DNA from: Carettochelys insculpta
Taxonomy: Eukaryota; Chordata; Testudines; Carettochelyidae
Direction: 5' to 3'
Assembly (NCBI RefSeq): GCF_033958435.1
Contig: NC_134137.1
Location: 240,854,501 to 240,918,500, forward strand
DNA length: 64,000 nt
In this document: in pieces, positions 22,363 to 33,716 of the stretch
How the letters are laid out: every line of letters starts with the position of its first letter
How positions within the stretch are numbered: the first letter of the stretch is position 1
The notes under the pieces: generated by a model
Database searches by the model: none
The model's input: only the letters and a program-made list of their open reading frames with translations
What the model was told of the DNA's origin: nothing
Program-made: the position numbers and the translations under genes

Positions 22363-24010
22363 GTGGTGCCCCTGTACACCTCAGCCAGACCCCCAACAGC
22401 TGCCAGCACAGCATGGCCAGCAGCCAGTGAGGAGAGCAGCCCCAGGGCCCCTGCTCCAAGTGTGTCCAGGGCTCCCAGGGCCCAGATAGGGGGAAAAAAT
22501 GTGAGCCCCGCCTCTTGGATGGAGCATGAGCTCTGGGACTTGCTGAGCCTATGGCAGGGTGAGGAGGTCTTGCGTGAGATGGACGTGAAGAGGTGGAATG
22601 TGGCCACTTTTGCCCAGCTGGCGGAGGACCTGACTACCTGTGGCCACCCTGCCTGAACTCCAGATCAGGTATGCAGCAAGGTGAACGGATTGTGGCAGGG
22701 GTACACCCGGGTTTGCGACTTAGCCAGGTGATTGGGGGCTGGTCCCACTTTGTGTCCATTTTACTGGGAGCTCTGAAGCCTCCTAGGCCCACAGGATGCC
22801 ACCTCCCCACCCTCCATCCTCAGTACCTCCATGGAGGAACCCCAGCCACAGCCCAACAAGCTGGGACCATCAACCAGCCTAATGCCAGCAAGGCCACAGC
22901 CAGAGCCTACAGCAGCGGCGGAGTGGTCCAGAGAAGAGGGAGACTTTGTCATAGCTTTCCCCTTCCGCACCTCCAGCCATGCCTCGGCCAGCCAGGCATA
23001 CCCTGACCTCAGCAGCGGACCCTCAGATACATACCCAACAGGGCACATGCCCCGGACCACAGAGTGGAGTCTGCATGCTTGCCGCAGGTCCCCCTCACAC
23101 CCCCAGCAGACCCATGGCCGGCCACAGCCCAGCTGGACTGTGGCCCTTGGGATGGCAGCACGGCCACCAGTGGCCTTCAGCACCCATTCCCATGGACAAT
23201 GCCGTAGACCACTCCTGGGAGCGAGGGGGTGGACAGGGTCAGACTGCACAAAGGCGCAGCCCCCAGGGGGACAGGGACCCCCACTGCCACCATGGGTCTC
23301 CAGGGCCACCCTGCTATCAGACGGGGAAGGGGGGTGTGGGCCATGGGACAGGGATCAGTACTCATGGCCTATCCATCTCTTCCCTCCTATCTCTGCAGCT
23401 GCACCATCTGACAGCCAGGAGAGACTCACACCCTCCATAGCGCCCGACAGCTCCCCGGAGATGAGGGACAAGGACTGTGTGTTGCCACTGGCCAAACCAG
23501 GGTGACTGCTCCCAGAGGGGCCAAAGGCATGCAGTAGAGGACCACCACCTCAGCGTCTCCGTCTGCCAGTAGGTGGAGGTGGCAGAGTGGTGCCTCTGTC
23601 TCAAGGAGGGCGAGGCCACCTGGCTCTGGGTGGCCTGGGGAGAACTGATGGGCACCCTGAGGGATGTGGCAGGCACCTTCAGGGAGCTCCTGGCCTGGAT
23701 ACCCCCTCCTGCTGCTCCCCCTGCAGCCCCCCTGCTGGAGCCTCCACAAGTCCCTCCCACTGTCCCCCTCCCCACAGCTCCACCTGCCAGCCCCCCTGGA
23801 GAGGCCCCTGCTGGGGCCCATTGCCCATCTGGGGTGGACCCCCCGGCCCAACCTCCCCACACCCTCCCAGCCCAGTTGGGGACCCTGGACCTAGGGGGCA
23901 CAGGTCCCAGGGCCAGAGCAAGTCAAGGCCCTCCACCCTTCCCCAGCAGTAAGAGCCCCCCATGTCCCCCTCCTTCTGTATATAGTTCACCCCCTCCCAC
24001 CTGTACATAG
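22363..24010 (+). pseudogene. Harbinger Myb/SANT-like DNA-binding protein relic
   Basis: In active Harbinger elements this partner protein binds the transposon ends and helps bring the transposase into the nucleus. The trihelix/SANT-like domain covers codons about 50-135, from 'SWMEHELWDLLSLWQGEEVL' (22513-22572) to 'CPFYWEL'. The frame is single but carries three TGA stops, at 22654, 22729 and 22774. An open stretch follows to 23502, rich in Pro, Ser and Gln and probably a linker. A plausible intron acceptor ('cctatctctgcag') ends near 23398. The last open part (23573-24007) begins with a W/E-rich helical segment ('WVAWGELMGTLRDVAGTF') and ends in a Pro-rich tail, TAG at 24008. The start codon at 22363 is tentative. 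Confidence 0.75.
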
Positions 24011-24070
24011 GTGTATGATAACGTTTGGCATAGTTTGAGAAAATTTGTTTGTTGTGTTGAATAATAACAG

Positions 24071-24076
24071 TTTATT
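24071..24076 (-). terminator. Possible polyadenylation signal of the transposase gene
   Basis: AATAAA on the minus strand (TTTATT on plus), about 190 bp beyond the last in-frame stop of the transposase relic and between the two convergent genes. Confidence 0.4.
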
Positions 24077-24262
24077 TCACCCATATCCCTGTGTCCTGTG
24101 TGCCCGTTGGGGAGGGTGGTATGTGAGAGATTGGGGGCAGTGTGCAGGGGGGTGTGGGGGCTGTGTGTGGGAGGTGGTGATGGGGGATGCGCAGGGTAGG
24201 GGGGGTCATACGTGGTTGACTCACCAGGGGTAGCTGGGGCAGCACTCACCGGGGGCTCTGGT

Positions 24263-25589
24263 CTAAGTATTAGCACAGGAGCTACCGAACACAGACCCTG
24301 TCCTGGTAGGCCTGGCAGCTGGGGCGGTGGCTGGTTGTGGGTAGCCCTTGTCAGCCTCAGCCACCCACCCCTGTACAAAGGCCTCCTCCTTTCTCTCCAC
24401 GATATTATGGAACATGCAGCAGGCGCCCACCACCTGGGGGGCACTGAGGATGCCCACCTCCCGTGAGCTAGGAGGCAGTGCCACTGGCCCTTGTGATGGC
24501 CACAGGTTCACTCAACCTTGTTGTGGGCATGGTTGAGCTGGGTGTTAAACCACTCCTGGCTAGGGATAGGGTGGCCCATATAGGGATGCATGGGCCAGGG
24601 CTGGAGTGGGTATGCCGTGTTAGCCACCAGGCAGAAGGGCACTGTGGTGTCCCCCAGTGGGATCTCCCTCAGAGGGATGTAGGTCCCTGTCTCCAACCAG
24701 CAGAACAGGGAAAACTGTGGAAAAAGCGTGCGTTGTGGGTACAGTTGGGCCAGCGCACATAGAGGTCCTGGAACCCCCAGCTGTCCATCATGGCCTGCAC
24801 CACCACCACAGAGTGGCAACTTTTCCTGTTTACATATTGTCCTTTGCTGTGCTCTGGGGCTTGGATGGGTATGTGGGTCCCGTCAAGGGCCCTGAAGCAA
24901 TTTGGAAACGTGAGCGCAGTGAAGCCCGCAATGGCTGCATCAAGGTCCCCGATGCAGACTGCCCTCTGGAAGAGCATCATGTTGAGGGCACGCACCACCT
25001 GCAGGGGGAAAGACATACACACCCATGAGGGTGTGCGGGGTGTGCCAGGCCCTGCCCTAGCCCCACCCCAGGCCTCCAGTCCTGGTCACCAGCCTGCCAG
25101 TGGTGCATGGCCTGGTCCTCCTTACCTCCATCATGATGGCCCCAACTGTGGCCTTGCCCATGCCAAATTGGTTTCCCACAGAGCAGTAGCTGTCTGGAGT
25201 GGCCAGCTTCCAGACGGCGACGACGACCCTCTTCTCCATGGGGAGGGCGCGCCACATCCGGGTATCCTCATGTCTCAGCACAGGAGACAGCCACTGGCAG
25301 AGCTCCATAAAGGCCTGCTGCCACATCTGGAAATTCCAGAGCCACCACTCATTGTCCCACTCCCCTATGACCAGCTGCTCCCACCAGTCTGAGCTGGTGG
25401 GGTAGCTCCAGAGCCAGCAGAGCACCCGGCAGGGGGTGGAACAAAGGAGCCGAGGGTGTGGGGCATCCCTGGCTGCCACTTGGGGACTTCCCCCAGCAGG
25501 AGCTACAGGGCTGCCTCAACTGCTGTGGCCAGCAGGGCAACCACTCCACTGGCAGCAGCAAGCAGGGTTTCCAGCTGCTGCTGATCCAT
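24263..25589 (-). pseudogene. Harbinger (HARBI1-like) DDE transposase relic
   Basis: Cuts and rejoins the transposon ends in its active form. Exon 1 runs 25589-25126: ATG at 25589, a TAG in codon 29 (25505-25503), a frameshift after it, then the N-terminal helical domain ('LPMEKRVVVAVWKLATPDS', 'GNQFGMGKATVGAIMMEV'). Exon 2 starts at 24998 with the DDE_Tnp_4 domain: 'GFTALTFPNCFRALDGTHIP' keeps the first Asp (24884-24882). The second catalytic position is Asn (24734-24732, 'HNARFF' where HDAR is expected). A frameshift follows near 24700. The third is also Asn (24621-24619, 'VANTAYPL' where VADAAYPL is expected). A stop follows 'HNKVE' at 24510. Another frame carries the C-terminal 'FHNIVERKEEAFVQGW' to 24263. 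Multiply dead. Confidence 0.87.
24999..25125 (-). other. Intron in the transposase relic, 127 bp
   Basis: On the minus strand the donor is GAG/GTAAGG and the acceptor is CCCCCTGCAG/GTGG. Removing it joins 'GAIMMEV' to 'VRALNMMLFQRAV', the continuity expected in Harbinger transposases. Both splice signals remain good despite the decayed coding sequence. Confidence 0.75.
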
Positions 25590-26244
25590 GCTCTGTCTTG
25601 CGGGCACTGTGTCTGCAGGGCTGGTAGCAGCTCTGCAGGCCTCATGCTGGGTAGGACAGAGGTGTTGGGGAAGGGCCCTTTAAAGGGGAGGCTGTTTGTG
25701 ACCCTGGAAGGGCTTGTCTACCACGAAGCCCCAGCCACAGCATTTCCTGGCCCCTTCTTTCGAAAGAGGGTGTGTGTATGTGTAGACGCACTCTTTCAAA
25801 GGGCTCACTGGTCCCTTTCAAAAGGGTGGATGGCCCTTTCAATGCTATGAATCGATGGCACCAGCCCCAGCCTGTGTGTAGATGGTCCCCTTCGAAAGGG
25901 CATCTGTCAGCTACTCTCTTTTGAACAGCGCCCTTTCGAAAGAGTGCTCTTATGTAGATGTAGCTTCAATGGTTTTGGTAAAACAAATGCTTCTTTTCAC
26001 ATCTATTATTTAATCAGGCTTTTTTTCAAACTTGTTTTTATGAGATCACAAGTTTGGCAATAAAGTACAGTAAAGTATATAGTATAATAAAGTAAAATAC
26101 TTTACAATAATATATTTCCGTCTGACATTTCATTTAGTTCCATGTAATATTCTGCCCAGAAAAGAAAATTAGCACTGTACAAAATTAGGGTAGGTCAAGT
26201 TAAATGGATTCTAAATTAGCTAACTTACAGATCATAAAAAGTAA

Positions 26245-27228
26245 TTGTGAAAGGGGAATTGTCATAGAATGGGGGTGTTTCTACCAGAATCCCACAGAGA
26301 TCAGCATTTGGCCCAATGCTATTCCATATCATTTTCTAGGAAAATAAATCTAATATGATTGCTACAAACATTTGCATATGTTACAAAATTGTTACGATGG
26401 TAAATAATGACAAGAGAGGGAGTGAGGGGAGGAGGGAGGGAGAACAGCTACATAGGCCAACCTAGATCGTTTGGTAACGTGGGCTCATTTGAGCAACACA
26501 CATTATAACAGAGTCAAATGCAAGGTCATAAGTCTAGGAACAAAGAATGAAGGTCACACCCGTAATATGTGGTGGGTGAGGACTGCGTATCTTGGGAAGT
26601 GATGACTTTGAAAATGGTGTATGGATCGAAGTAGCATAAGCAGTTGAATAGGAACCCCCACTGTGATGCTGTTAAGACAATGAAAGTAATCCTTGGATGC
26701 ATGAACAGGCAACTATCATGCAGGAGTGGGAACTAGTGTTATTGCTATAGCATTGGTTGGACCATTATACAGACTTCAAAAAGGATGTGAATGGCTGGTA
26801 AAGAATGATTTTCTGTCTGGAAATCATGTCTTATATGGAGAGATGGCAGAAATTTAATCTCTTCTATTTATCCAAGAGACAGTTAAGAAGAGATTACAGG
26901 TTACACTTACATACATAATGTTAGATGGCTCTTTAATTTACTGGAAAAAGGAATGATTAGATGCAGTGTTTGGAAGGTGATGTTAGATAAACACAGACTG
27001 AAAAAAGACACAAAATGCTAACAGTGAGGTAAAGTAACCATTGGAACAACTTACCTAAGGCCATGCGTAGTTTTCTGTCACTTGAAATCTTGAAGTCAAG
27101 CCTGGATGTCTTTTTAAAAGATCTGTTACTGATCAAACAGAAGTAATGGCTCAATGCAGTAATTACTGGGTGAAGTTCCATGTCTTGAATTATACAAGAG
27201 GTGAGACTAATTGACAGCAATGACCCCT
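26245..27228 (+). mobile_element. CR1 LINE, 3' about 1 kb
   Basis: Plus-strand CR1 decayed beyond translation but followed base by base: 'agatcagcatttggcccaat' (RT region), 'ataagtctaggaacaaagaa', 'aatccttggatgcatgaaca', 'accattggaacaacttacct', 'aagcctggatgtctttttaa', 'gcagtaattactgggtgaag', 'tatacaagaggtgagactaa'. The 3' end is present; the 5' side is truncated as usual for CR1. It once encoded the C-terminal half of the CR1 reverse transcriptase. Confidence 0.85.
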
Positions 27229-29394
27229 TCCCAATATCAAAATACATAAAATGCAAGAAAAACCTCATTTCAATTTATTTTGCAGGTGGTTAAAACAAGG
27301 GTTTTCAACTGTCCCCTTCAGAGGGGATAGGCTCATGCACTAAAGTGTTATCTGCAACAGTGAGTCACCACCCATAGCAAAAAAGGTGCAGATTGGTCAA
27401 CTGAGAAGGCACTCTGAATGGTTTGTTTACACTTGCTATATCTGTGGCAGATTCGAACAAAGTTCTTGTGTGTTTTAAAATTATCCCACAGACATTTACA
27501 TATCTGCTGAGCCAAAAGGCTCCCTCTTTCCCCCTTTCAGGGTTCCATTTACTGTAGAAAAATGGAGCTGGTAAACCTATACTGCTCCATAAACAGTGCA
27601 GCACAGTGTCTGTTGCAATTCCATGCAATTTACTGCAATCATACATACTTAAGTGAAATTTACATTATCATTATGAACTGCTCTTTGAAAATGGTCCCTG
27701 TTCAACCTATAAGTATTAGCGCTTTGGTGCTGCCAGGGCAAAGTTGTCAGTATCACTTGAAGCAATTTCTTCAGATTTCTTTTTACACAAACCAACGACT
27801 CATATTAGCAGCACTGCCTCCTGGATTTTTAATTTTCATTTGTTTCCTTAGCCAGGCAGTTTTACTCTTTGGATGAAATTAAAACAATGTCAAGAATGAA
27901 GAGTTTTAGCCTGTGCTAAAAATAGCACTCATCATCAGCAGGAGATGCAATTTGTCAGCCATATGCAACAAAGATGACCGCTTTGTCAGGTCTAGCCTGC
28001 AGTACGCGTTGTCTGCTCACGGTCTACTTTTACATTGGCTAAAATATAAACAGCAAGTTCCTCTGGCTGGCCTCCCTTCCCAAACTCAGGCATGGAACAT
28101 TCTGTACAAGGAAGCACTCACAATCGTTTGAGGGGCCAACTCTAATGAAGTTAATTGATGCATCAACAGCATGTGTTAAACATGAATGGCCATGACTTGC
28201 ACAGATAAGCATTATATTATTGCATGGTAAACACAGTACTGTACATTAGGGATATCCTATGGACGTGAGCGGAGAGAGAATGCATTTATTTTCGTAAAAT
28301 AGGGTCTTTGTGCTCAGATCTGGAACTTATGTAACATGCCAGGGACACCAGAATATATCACCTACTTTCATACCACCAGTTGCATAAACCAGAAATCTGT
28401 GTGATGTTTTACAGAGAAAATTAACCCAAATAAACAAAAAGTCACTTTCCTATGTGGATTACATCTTTTAAAAAAACAAGAAGGGGGTTGGGAGAGAGGA
28501 AGGGAGAAATTTAAAGCTGAAGCAACATGAAAGTTGTTAGAATGGATTTATTTGCTAAATCAGCTTCTACCTTAACCCTCCCCTAAATCCACAAATTGAG
28601 AAAGTACTACACAGAGCAACGGTGTGGGGAAAGTGGGAAACCATGCAAAGGCTATGGATCTGGTTCTTATTTATGCTAAGACCATGGCATGCTATTTGAG
28701 AGTGTGAAAGGGCCTTAATGTGGGAGGAAATTATATTTACACTCACTCTAAGACCCCCTTTCACTCTCAAAGTGGTGCAAAGCAGCCTAAGTCTAAACAA
28801 GAATCAAACTCTACATCCTTGCCTGGAGGTAGTTGGTGTGATACAGACATGACCTTGGGGCAGGCAGTATAAATGCTCCCACTGTCTCAGCTCTATCAGC
28901 ATGTTGGGATTAATGTATTTGGAGACGTAGGATAACATTGTTGATAGCATCCTGGCAGCAGGGAAATGATTTGCGTTTGGGAGAGATGTACTGGAGAAGG
29001 GCATGCGCAAGGTCTCTCTGTTATGGCCTTCCTTGAGCACAACTAATCATGAGTTTGGCTAAGTGTGGTAGGATGGCCTCCCATACGACAGTGCACCCTG
29101 GGGCAGAAAGACAAAACTCAACGGGGGAAAGAACCTGATTCCAATGAGGCCAAAAGGCACACGTAGCAGTTTCTGTAAGAGTGCAGCACCCTTCACACAC
29201 AGCGTATAGTAAAAGTTTGATGCTTTTGATCTACACTATCCCAGTTGCCAGTGTGCTGGGGCGGAAGGAAACACTGTTCAACGCAGTCTCAAAAAAAGAC
29301 GCAGCGGAAACAGAATGGAACCAGAGACAGGTAATGTAACTGGTTAGCGGCATGGAAAGAGCTTCCTGTGAGGAGATGATACAGAGTGAGACCA
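27229..29394. other. No gene seen
   Basis: Unique-looking DNA. The frame 27562-27876 (104 codons) has no recognisable domain and no exon context. Confidence 0.4.
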
Positions 29395-29695
29395 GGTCCA
29401 CCAACAAGGAGGGGCAAAGGGGGCAGTTGCTCCCAGGCCTGGCATTTCAAAGGGGCTCAGATTGGCAGCTCGAGCTCTGGGTTCCTTTGATTTGCCTCGT
29501 TAGTGCTGCCGCGCCACGGCATGTGGCTCTGACAGTCCAGGAGGGTGCGGGGAGGCAACACCCGGGTCCAGGCAGTGCTGAGGGCCAAAAGTCCTAGGTG
29601 CTGCACCTTCCACCCTTGGCCCTGCCCCTTCCAGGGTACAGAGCCAGGCCCCCCTCCCACCTTGCCCGGGGTTTGCAACAGCAGTTGGCATGACT
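29395..29695. repeat. GC-rich dispersed repeat, family uncertain
   Basis: Starts 'ggaggggcaaagggggcagt', 'tgctcccaggcctgg' and ends near 'accttgcccggggtttg'. The composition contrasts with its surroundings, and a second related block begins near 56912. Probably a non-autonomous DNA element; no flanking duplication was identified. Confidence 0.4.
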
Positions 29696-29859
29696 GAGTG
29701 ACACTATCTAGTTTAGAAAAGAGACTAAAATGGGATGGCAAAGGGCTGAACTCAGCAATTAATGGTGTGGACAGCTTCTGTTGTGTGCTCCTGTTTACCC
29801 TCTCTCATAACACAGGTACCAGGAGACATTCAAGGAAGTATAAAGGCAACATTTTACAA

Positions 29860-30200
29860 ATAATACAACTAACCTGTGGAATCAAATGCCACAAGATAGC
29901 ATTGAAGCCAAGGGCTTAGCAGACGTCAAAAAAGGACTATTCATACAAACAATGGGAACATCCACAGTTACATTAGGTGTGAAATGCTTTTCTATAAACA
30001 TTTTGGATTCAAGTCATAAATCAACCTCAAACTTATGACTAGGAAGAAATTTCTCCTTTGGACAGATTATTACAGGATTATCCAGTACAGCATTTGCTGC
30101 GTTGTTCTAAGATCCATCTGGCACAGATCATTCATTGTAAGAGACAGGAAATGGGCTAGATGTTCCCACTGGTCTGATTGGCACATGGCAATTGCTATTT
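29860..30200 (+). mobile_element. CR1 LINE 3'-end fragment
   Basis: 'ctgtggaatcaaatgccaca', 'agatagcattgaagccaagg', 'gacaggaaatgggctagatg' and 'ttcccactggtctgattggc' follow the CR1 3' region in order. It is the same subfamily as the minus copies at 19976 and 50415. Confidence 0.78.
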
Positions 30201-30547
30201 CCCTTTAAAAATTACAGTAAGACTCATGCATTCACTGTACACTCTACAGCTCTGATTCAACAAAGCATTTGAACATGTGTTTAACTTTGAGGCTGTTCAA
30301 AAGTCCCATTGACTTTTATGGCACTTACATACCTGGTCAAGTGCTTTGATGAATAAGGAGGGATTCAGGCATGTGCTTAAATGATTTGTTGAACCAACAT
30401 CTAACCTCTCTTCTTCTAAAAAAGAAAAGGTGTGGGTGACTGGAAACTGCACATTGCTGGGCCCCCTTAATGCTATGGAATTCCAGGCAGTCCCTTGTCC
30501 CACTTGGAATTAAATTTGGTCTTTTTTTCATTTAGAAACAACTGAAA
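30201..30547. other. No gene seen
   Basis: Nothing recognisable. Confidence 0.45.
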
Positions 30548-30795
30548 CTGAAGGATGGTTTTGTAGTTAAGACATTGTGTAGACTCAGGAGACCCAGATT
30601 CAATTTCATTCTTTGCCAGAGACTTCCACCATGACCCTGTGTCAGTCACATCATTATTCTGTCCCTGTTTCCCTATCTATAAAATGAAGGTTTATAGCAC
30701 TTCCCTTCCTCACTTGGGAGGACAACACAGCCATTAATGTTGGTGATCTGCTTGGGCGCTGTGTCTGTGAGAACCATATGAACAGATATAAGCTA
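30548..30795 (+). repeat. MIR-like SINE, nearly full length
   Basis: 'gactcaggagacccagattc', 'tgaccctgtgtcagtcacat', 'ctgtttccctatctataaaa', 'tagcacttcccttcctcact' and 'ggaggacaacacagcc' follow the MIR consensus order in forward orientation. This is the most complete MIR copy in the window. Confidence 0.78.
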
Positions 30796-31120
30796 AAGAG
30801 AAAAGGAAGTCTTTAAAGGCTGTCACAGTGGGAGTGTTTCACGTGACCCAGAAAAAACCTAAATGTTTCACTTTCATTGCTCACCATTTTCACCAATTTC
30901 TGGCAGTCTTTATCTCCATGTAGTCTGTCTTCTCTTCATTTGCTGTGGTGGAGAAGCACACATAGGTATGTCTGTACTTACAGTGATGTGTACAATCCTG
31001 ACACTGCATTGTCCCTCCCCTGCCCCACCAGCATAAGTATAAACAGCAGGGTAAACAGTGAGGCATTCTGTACATGAGTAAAATAAAACAGGCCAGAACC
31101 TTAAGGTATATATCCTAAAC
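30796..31120. other. No gene seen
   Basis: Nothing recognisable. Confidence 0.45.
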
Positions 31121-31950
31121 CAGTGGTTTCCAACCTTTTTAATCACAAGATCACTTTTTTTAATTTAAGGGCAATGCAGTATCTACCTGAGACCCAAACA
31201 CCCTTGTCCTACACCTCCTTCTGCACCCTTTCTCCAAGGCTCCACCCTTGCACCACTCCTTCTCTGAGACCCCAGTCTGCTCACTCCATCTTCCATCCCT
31301 CCCCCATCCTCGCTCACTTGCACCAGGCTCAAGCAGGGAGCTGAGTGCAGGAAGGTATAGTTTCTGGTCTTGGGCCAAGAGAGTCAGAGTGTGGGAGGGG
31401 TTCTGAGTTAAGCCTAGGATAGGAGGTTGAGGTGCAGGAAGAGTTTGGAGTGCAGGCTCTGGGAGAGAGAGTTTGGTTCAGGGCTGGGGTAGAGGGCCAG
31501 GATGCAGAAGGGCGTTCAGGACTGGGGTGGGGTTTGGGATGTGGGCTCTGTCTGAGCCCTGCTTATCTCAGCTGGTTCCTGTGCAGTGGTATAGTGGGAC
31601 TAAATCAGGCTCACCCCTGCCCTGGTCCTGTGCCACTCCCAAAAGTTGCTGGCGTGTTCCAGCAGCTACTCCTGGCAGCAAGGGACAGGTGGCTTCAAGC
31701 ACAGCTCCCACACCTCCCAGGGGCCACTAATGGTGCAGAAATGGGGAACCAAGGCCAATCTCCCAGTTTGGCTGCAGGAGCCTTCAGGAGAGCAAGCCTG
31801 ATTCCAAGACACTCTGCCAGTGTTTCCTCTATTTTTTCCATTTGTGTGTTATGTATTTTTAATGAGGTAATTTATGGATGTGTACCACCCAGAGAAACTA
31901 AAAGCCTAGATATAATATATATTTTTGAAAAATTACTAATGGGATAATTA
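31121..31950. mobile_element. Probable hAT element, left end and GC-rich interior
   Basis: Begins 'cagtggtttccaaccttttt', a hAT-type terminus, and runs into GC-rich non-coding DNA. The 171-codon frame at 31432-31947 is a by-product. A matching inverted terminus ends at 33716. The flanking 8-mers 'tcctaaac' and 'ccctaact' agree at 5 of 8 positions, so pairing the two ends is tentative. Confidence 0.5.
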
Positions 31951-32039
31951 CTCCAGTCATGACAGTTTTTGTATTTTATAATTTACTACTCAAAGAATTA
32001 AAATTAAGCAGAAGAGAGAAATAAAATTATGAAGTGCAC

Positions 32040-33310
32040 AGACCAATCTTACCTGGAATACGTGGAAAGATCTGTGATTTCACGGATGCCAATAGTCCTG
32101 CCACTGGTGTAGATTGCAGCTCCTCCATACAGTCCTGTTTTGCATGATTCTTCTCCATGTCTTTCCATGAATACTTCATAAAGCATCCACTCAACATGCA
32201 GGAGGCCTTCCTCTTGCTCTTTTCGGCTACGTCTACACGTGAAGCCTACATCAAAGTAGCCTATTTCGATGTGGCGACATCGAAATAGGCTATTTTGATG
32301 AATAACATCTACACGTCCTCCAGGGCTGGCAACGTCGATGTTGAACATCGACGTTGCGCAGCACCACATCGAAATAGGCGCAGCGAGGGAACGTCTACAC
32401 GCCACAGTAGCACACATCGAAATAAGGGTGCCAGGCACAGCTGCAGACAGGGTCACAGGGCGGACTCAACAGCCAGCTGCTCCCTTAAAGGGCCCCTCCC
32501 AGACACACTTGCACTAAACACCACAAGATCCACAGAGCCAACAACGAGTTGCAGACCCTGTGCATGCAGCATGAATCCCCCGCTGCAGCAGCAGCAGCCA
32601 GAAGCTCTGGGCTAAGGGCTGCTGCACACGGTGACCATAGAGCCCCGCACGGGCTGGAGAGACAGCGTCTCTCAACCCCCCAGCTGATGGCTGCCATGGA
32701 GGACCCCACAATTTCGACGTTGTGGGACGCGGATCGTCTACACGGTCCCTACTTTGACATTGAACGTCGAAGTAGGGCGCTATTCCGATCCCCTCATGAG
32801 GTTAGCGACTTCGACGTCTCGCCGCCTAACGTCGAAGTTAACTTCGAAATAGCGCCCGACGCGTGTAGCCACGACGGGCGCTATTTCGAAGTTAGTGCCG
32901 CTACTTCGAAGTAGCATGCACGTGTAGACACAGCTTTCATGTCTTGTGCCTGCCAATGAAATATACACACTGTCCATCTCTTGTCTCTCAGTCTTGCAAC
33001 ATGACCAGTGAATCTCCTTCTCTGGTCAGACGTAGCATGGATATCATCATCAACATCAGTTCTTGCATGCAAATCACCAATAGTAACATGCTGTATCCTG
33101 CTGACAGCCACATGCATCTATCCATTGTTCTTTGGGTGGTTTGTAGCTTTGATTCTTTTGTGAGCATCTTATTCCACTTTTCACAGCCATACAGCAGTAC
33201 CAACAGAGTGCTGGTGTTAAAGAGATGGACTTTCATGGCAGTTGAAAGTTTGGGCTTGACAACAACCTGAATTGACAAGTTTATTAACAGAATGTTTGCG
33301 AACAAGAATA
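32040..33310 (-). pseudogene. RTE-like LINE fragment (RT C-terminus), split by a MITE
   Basis: On the minus strand 33305-32940 encodes the region after the RT fingers/palm of RTE/BovB-type LINEs: 'LLYGCEKWNKMLTKESKLQT' / 'TQRTMDRCMW', and in another frame 'RRRFTGHVARLRDKRWTVCI' / 'FHWQAQDMK'. The order YG.E.W, KLQTTQR, GHVAR, D.RWT, then RGRPP is the hallmark of this protein tail. The RGRPP part lies on the far side of the MITE at 32225-32935, and the frame continues across it when the insertion is ignored. Indels and a stop after RGRPPAC show it is dead. The exact clade is inferred. Confidence 0.7.
32225..32935. mobile_element. Harbinger-type MITE, 711 bp
   Basis: Ends 'ggctacgtctacacgtg' and 'cacgtgtagacacagct' are inverted copies, flanked by TTC on both sides (32222-32224, 32936-32938). 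Inside the left end lie near-perfect hairpins: 'cctatttcgatgt' with 'acatcgaaatagg' (about 32260-32289), and 'gtcgatgtt' with 'aacatcgac'. The right end holds clustered 'ttcgaa' and 'cgtcgaagt' motifs. The centre is CA/GC-rich, non-coding, and may be a remnant of an autonomous Harbinger. TTCGAA CpGs are still largely intact, suggesting it is younger than the element at 63438. Confidence 0.85.
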
Positions 33311-33399
33311 CAGGTTTTATACCTTGGGTGAAAGTAAAAGAATTAACAAAATCAACACCACACGCATGTATTGGGTCAGTAGGTGTGAAAGACTCGTGT

Positions 33400-33716
33400 G
33401 TGTGAGTGTACTCGCACTCCCTTCATCCAGAGTCCTGTTCTGCTCTCTCTACCCCCGCACCCTCAGCTCTCTGGAGATGGCATACAGGGCTGTGGGGAGG
33501 GGGATCTGACATCAATGCTCTCCCCCTTTCTTACCCTCACTCCTGCACCGTACGCAGGAGGCTCGTGCGGAGCAGATCCAAGGCAGAGGGCAGGAGTAGT
33601 ATGGCAGTGGTGGGAGGGGCCTCTGAAGATAGTCTCCCAGCCAAATTAGACAGGATCACCTGTCAAAGGCTCCAGGATGTACCAATACATCCTGACACAC
33701 TGGTTGGTGATCACTG
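33400..33716. mobile_element. Probable hAT element, right end
   Basis: Ends 'cactggttggtgatcactg', the inverted form of a CAGTGATCACCAACC terminus similar to the left end at 31121. The adjoining interior is C/G-rich, as in the left part. Confidence 0.45.

Larger units (their letters stand above)
21980..25965. mobile_element. PIF/Harbinger DNA transposon, full length, inactive
   Basis: A 3,986-bp GC-rich island in AT-rich DNA, bounded by TCA on both sides (21977-21979, 25966-25968), fitting the 3-bp target duplication of this superfamily. Inverted ends share 'tctaca', 'gcact' and 'tttcgaa'-type motifs, and CTTTCGAAAG-like palindromes recur through both end regions (for example 22024-22035, 25757-25768, 25932-25943). 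It holds the two genes expected of Harbinger: a Myb/SANT-like protein on plus and a DDE transposase on minus, converging near 24000-24260. Both are broken. Confidence 0.85.

Noticed and set aside
22761..23309. Minus-strand open frame of 182 codons
   Set aside because: Antisense to the Myb-like gene in GC-rich DNA where stops are rare.
24790..25392. Plus-strand open frame of 200 codons
   Set aside because: Antisense to the Harbinger transposase, including its intron.
26040..26110. Hairpin 'taaagtaaaatacttta' as a regulatory structure
   Set aside because: AT-rich and short; expected by chance in this composition.
31432..31947. Plus-strand frame of 171 codons
   Set aside because: Lies in GC-rich interior of a probable hAT element, without transposase motifs.
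32040..32221. Possible host exon on minus, because CAG/GTAAGA at 32052 looks like a perfect splice donor after an open frame
   Set aside because: The same frame joins across the MITE to the LINE protein tail (RGRPP), and no acceptor with a pyrimidine tract was seen. It is probably LINE sequence with a cryptic donor.
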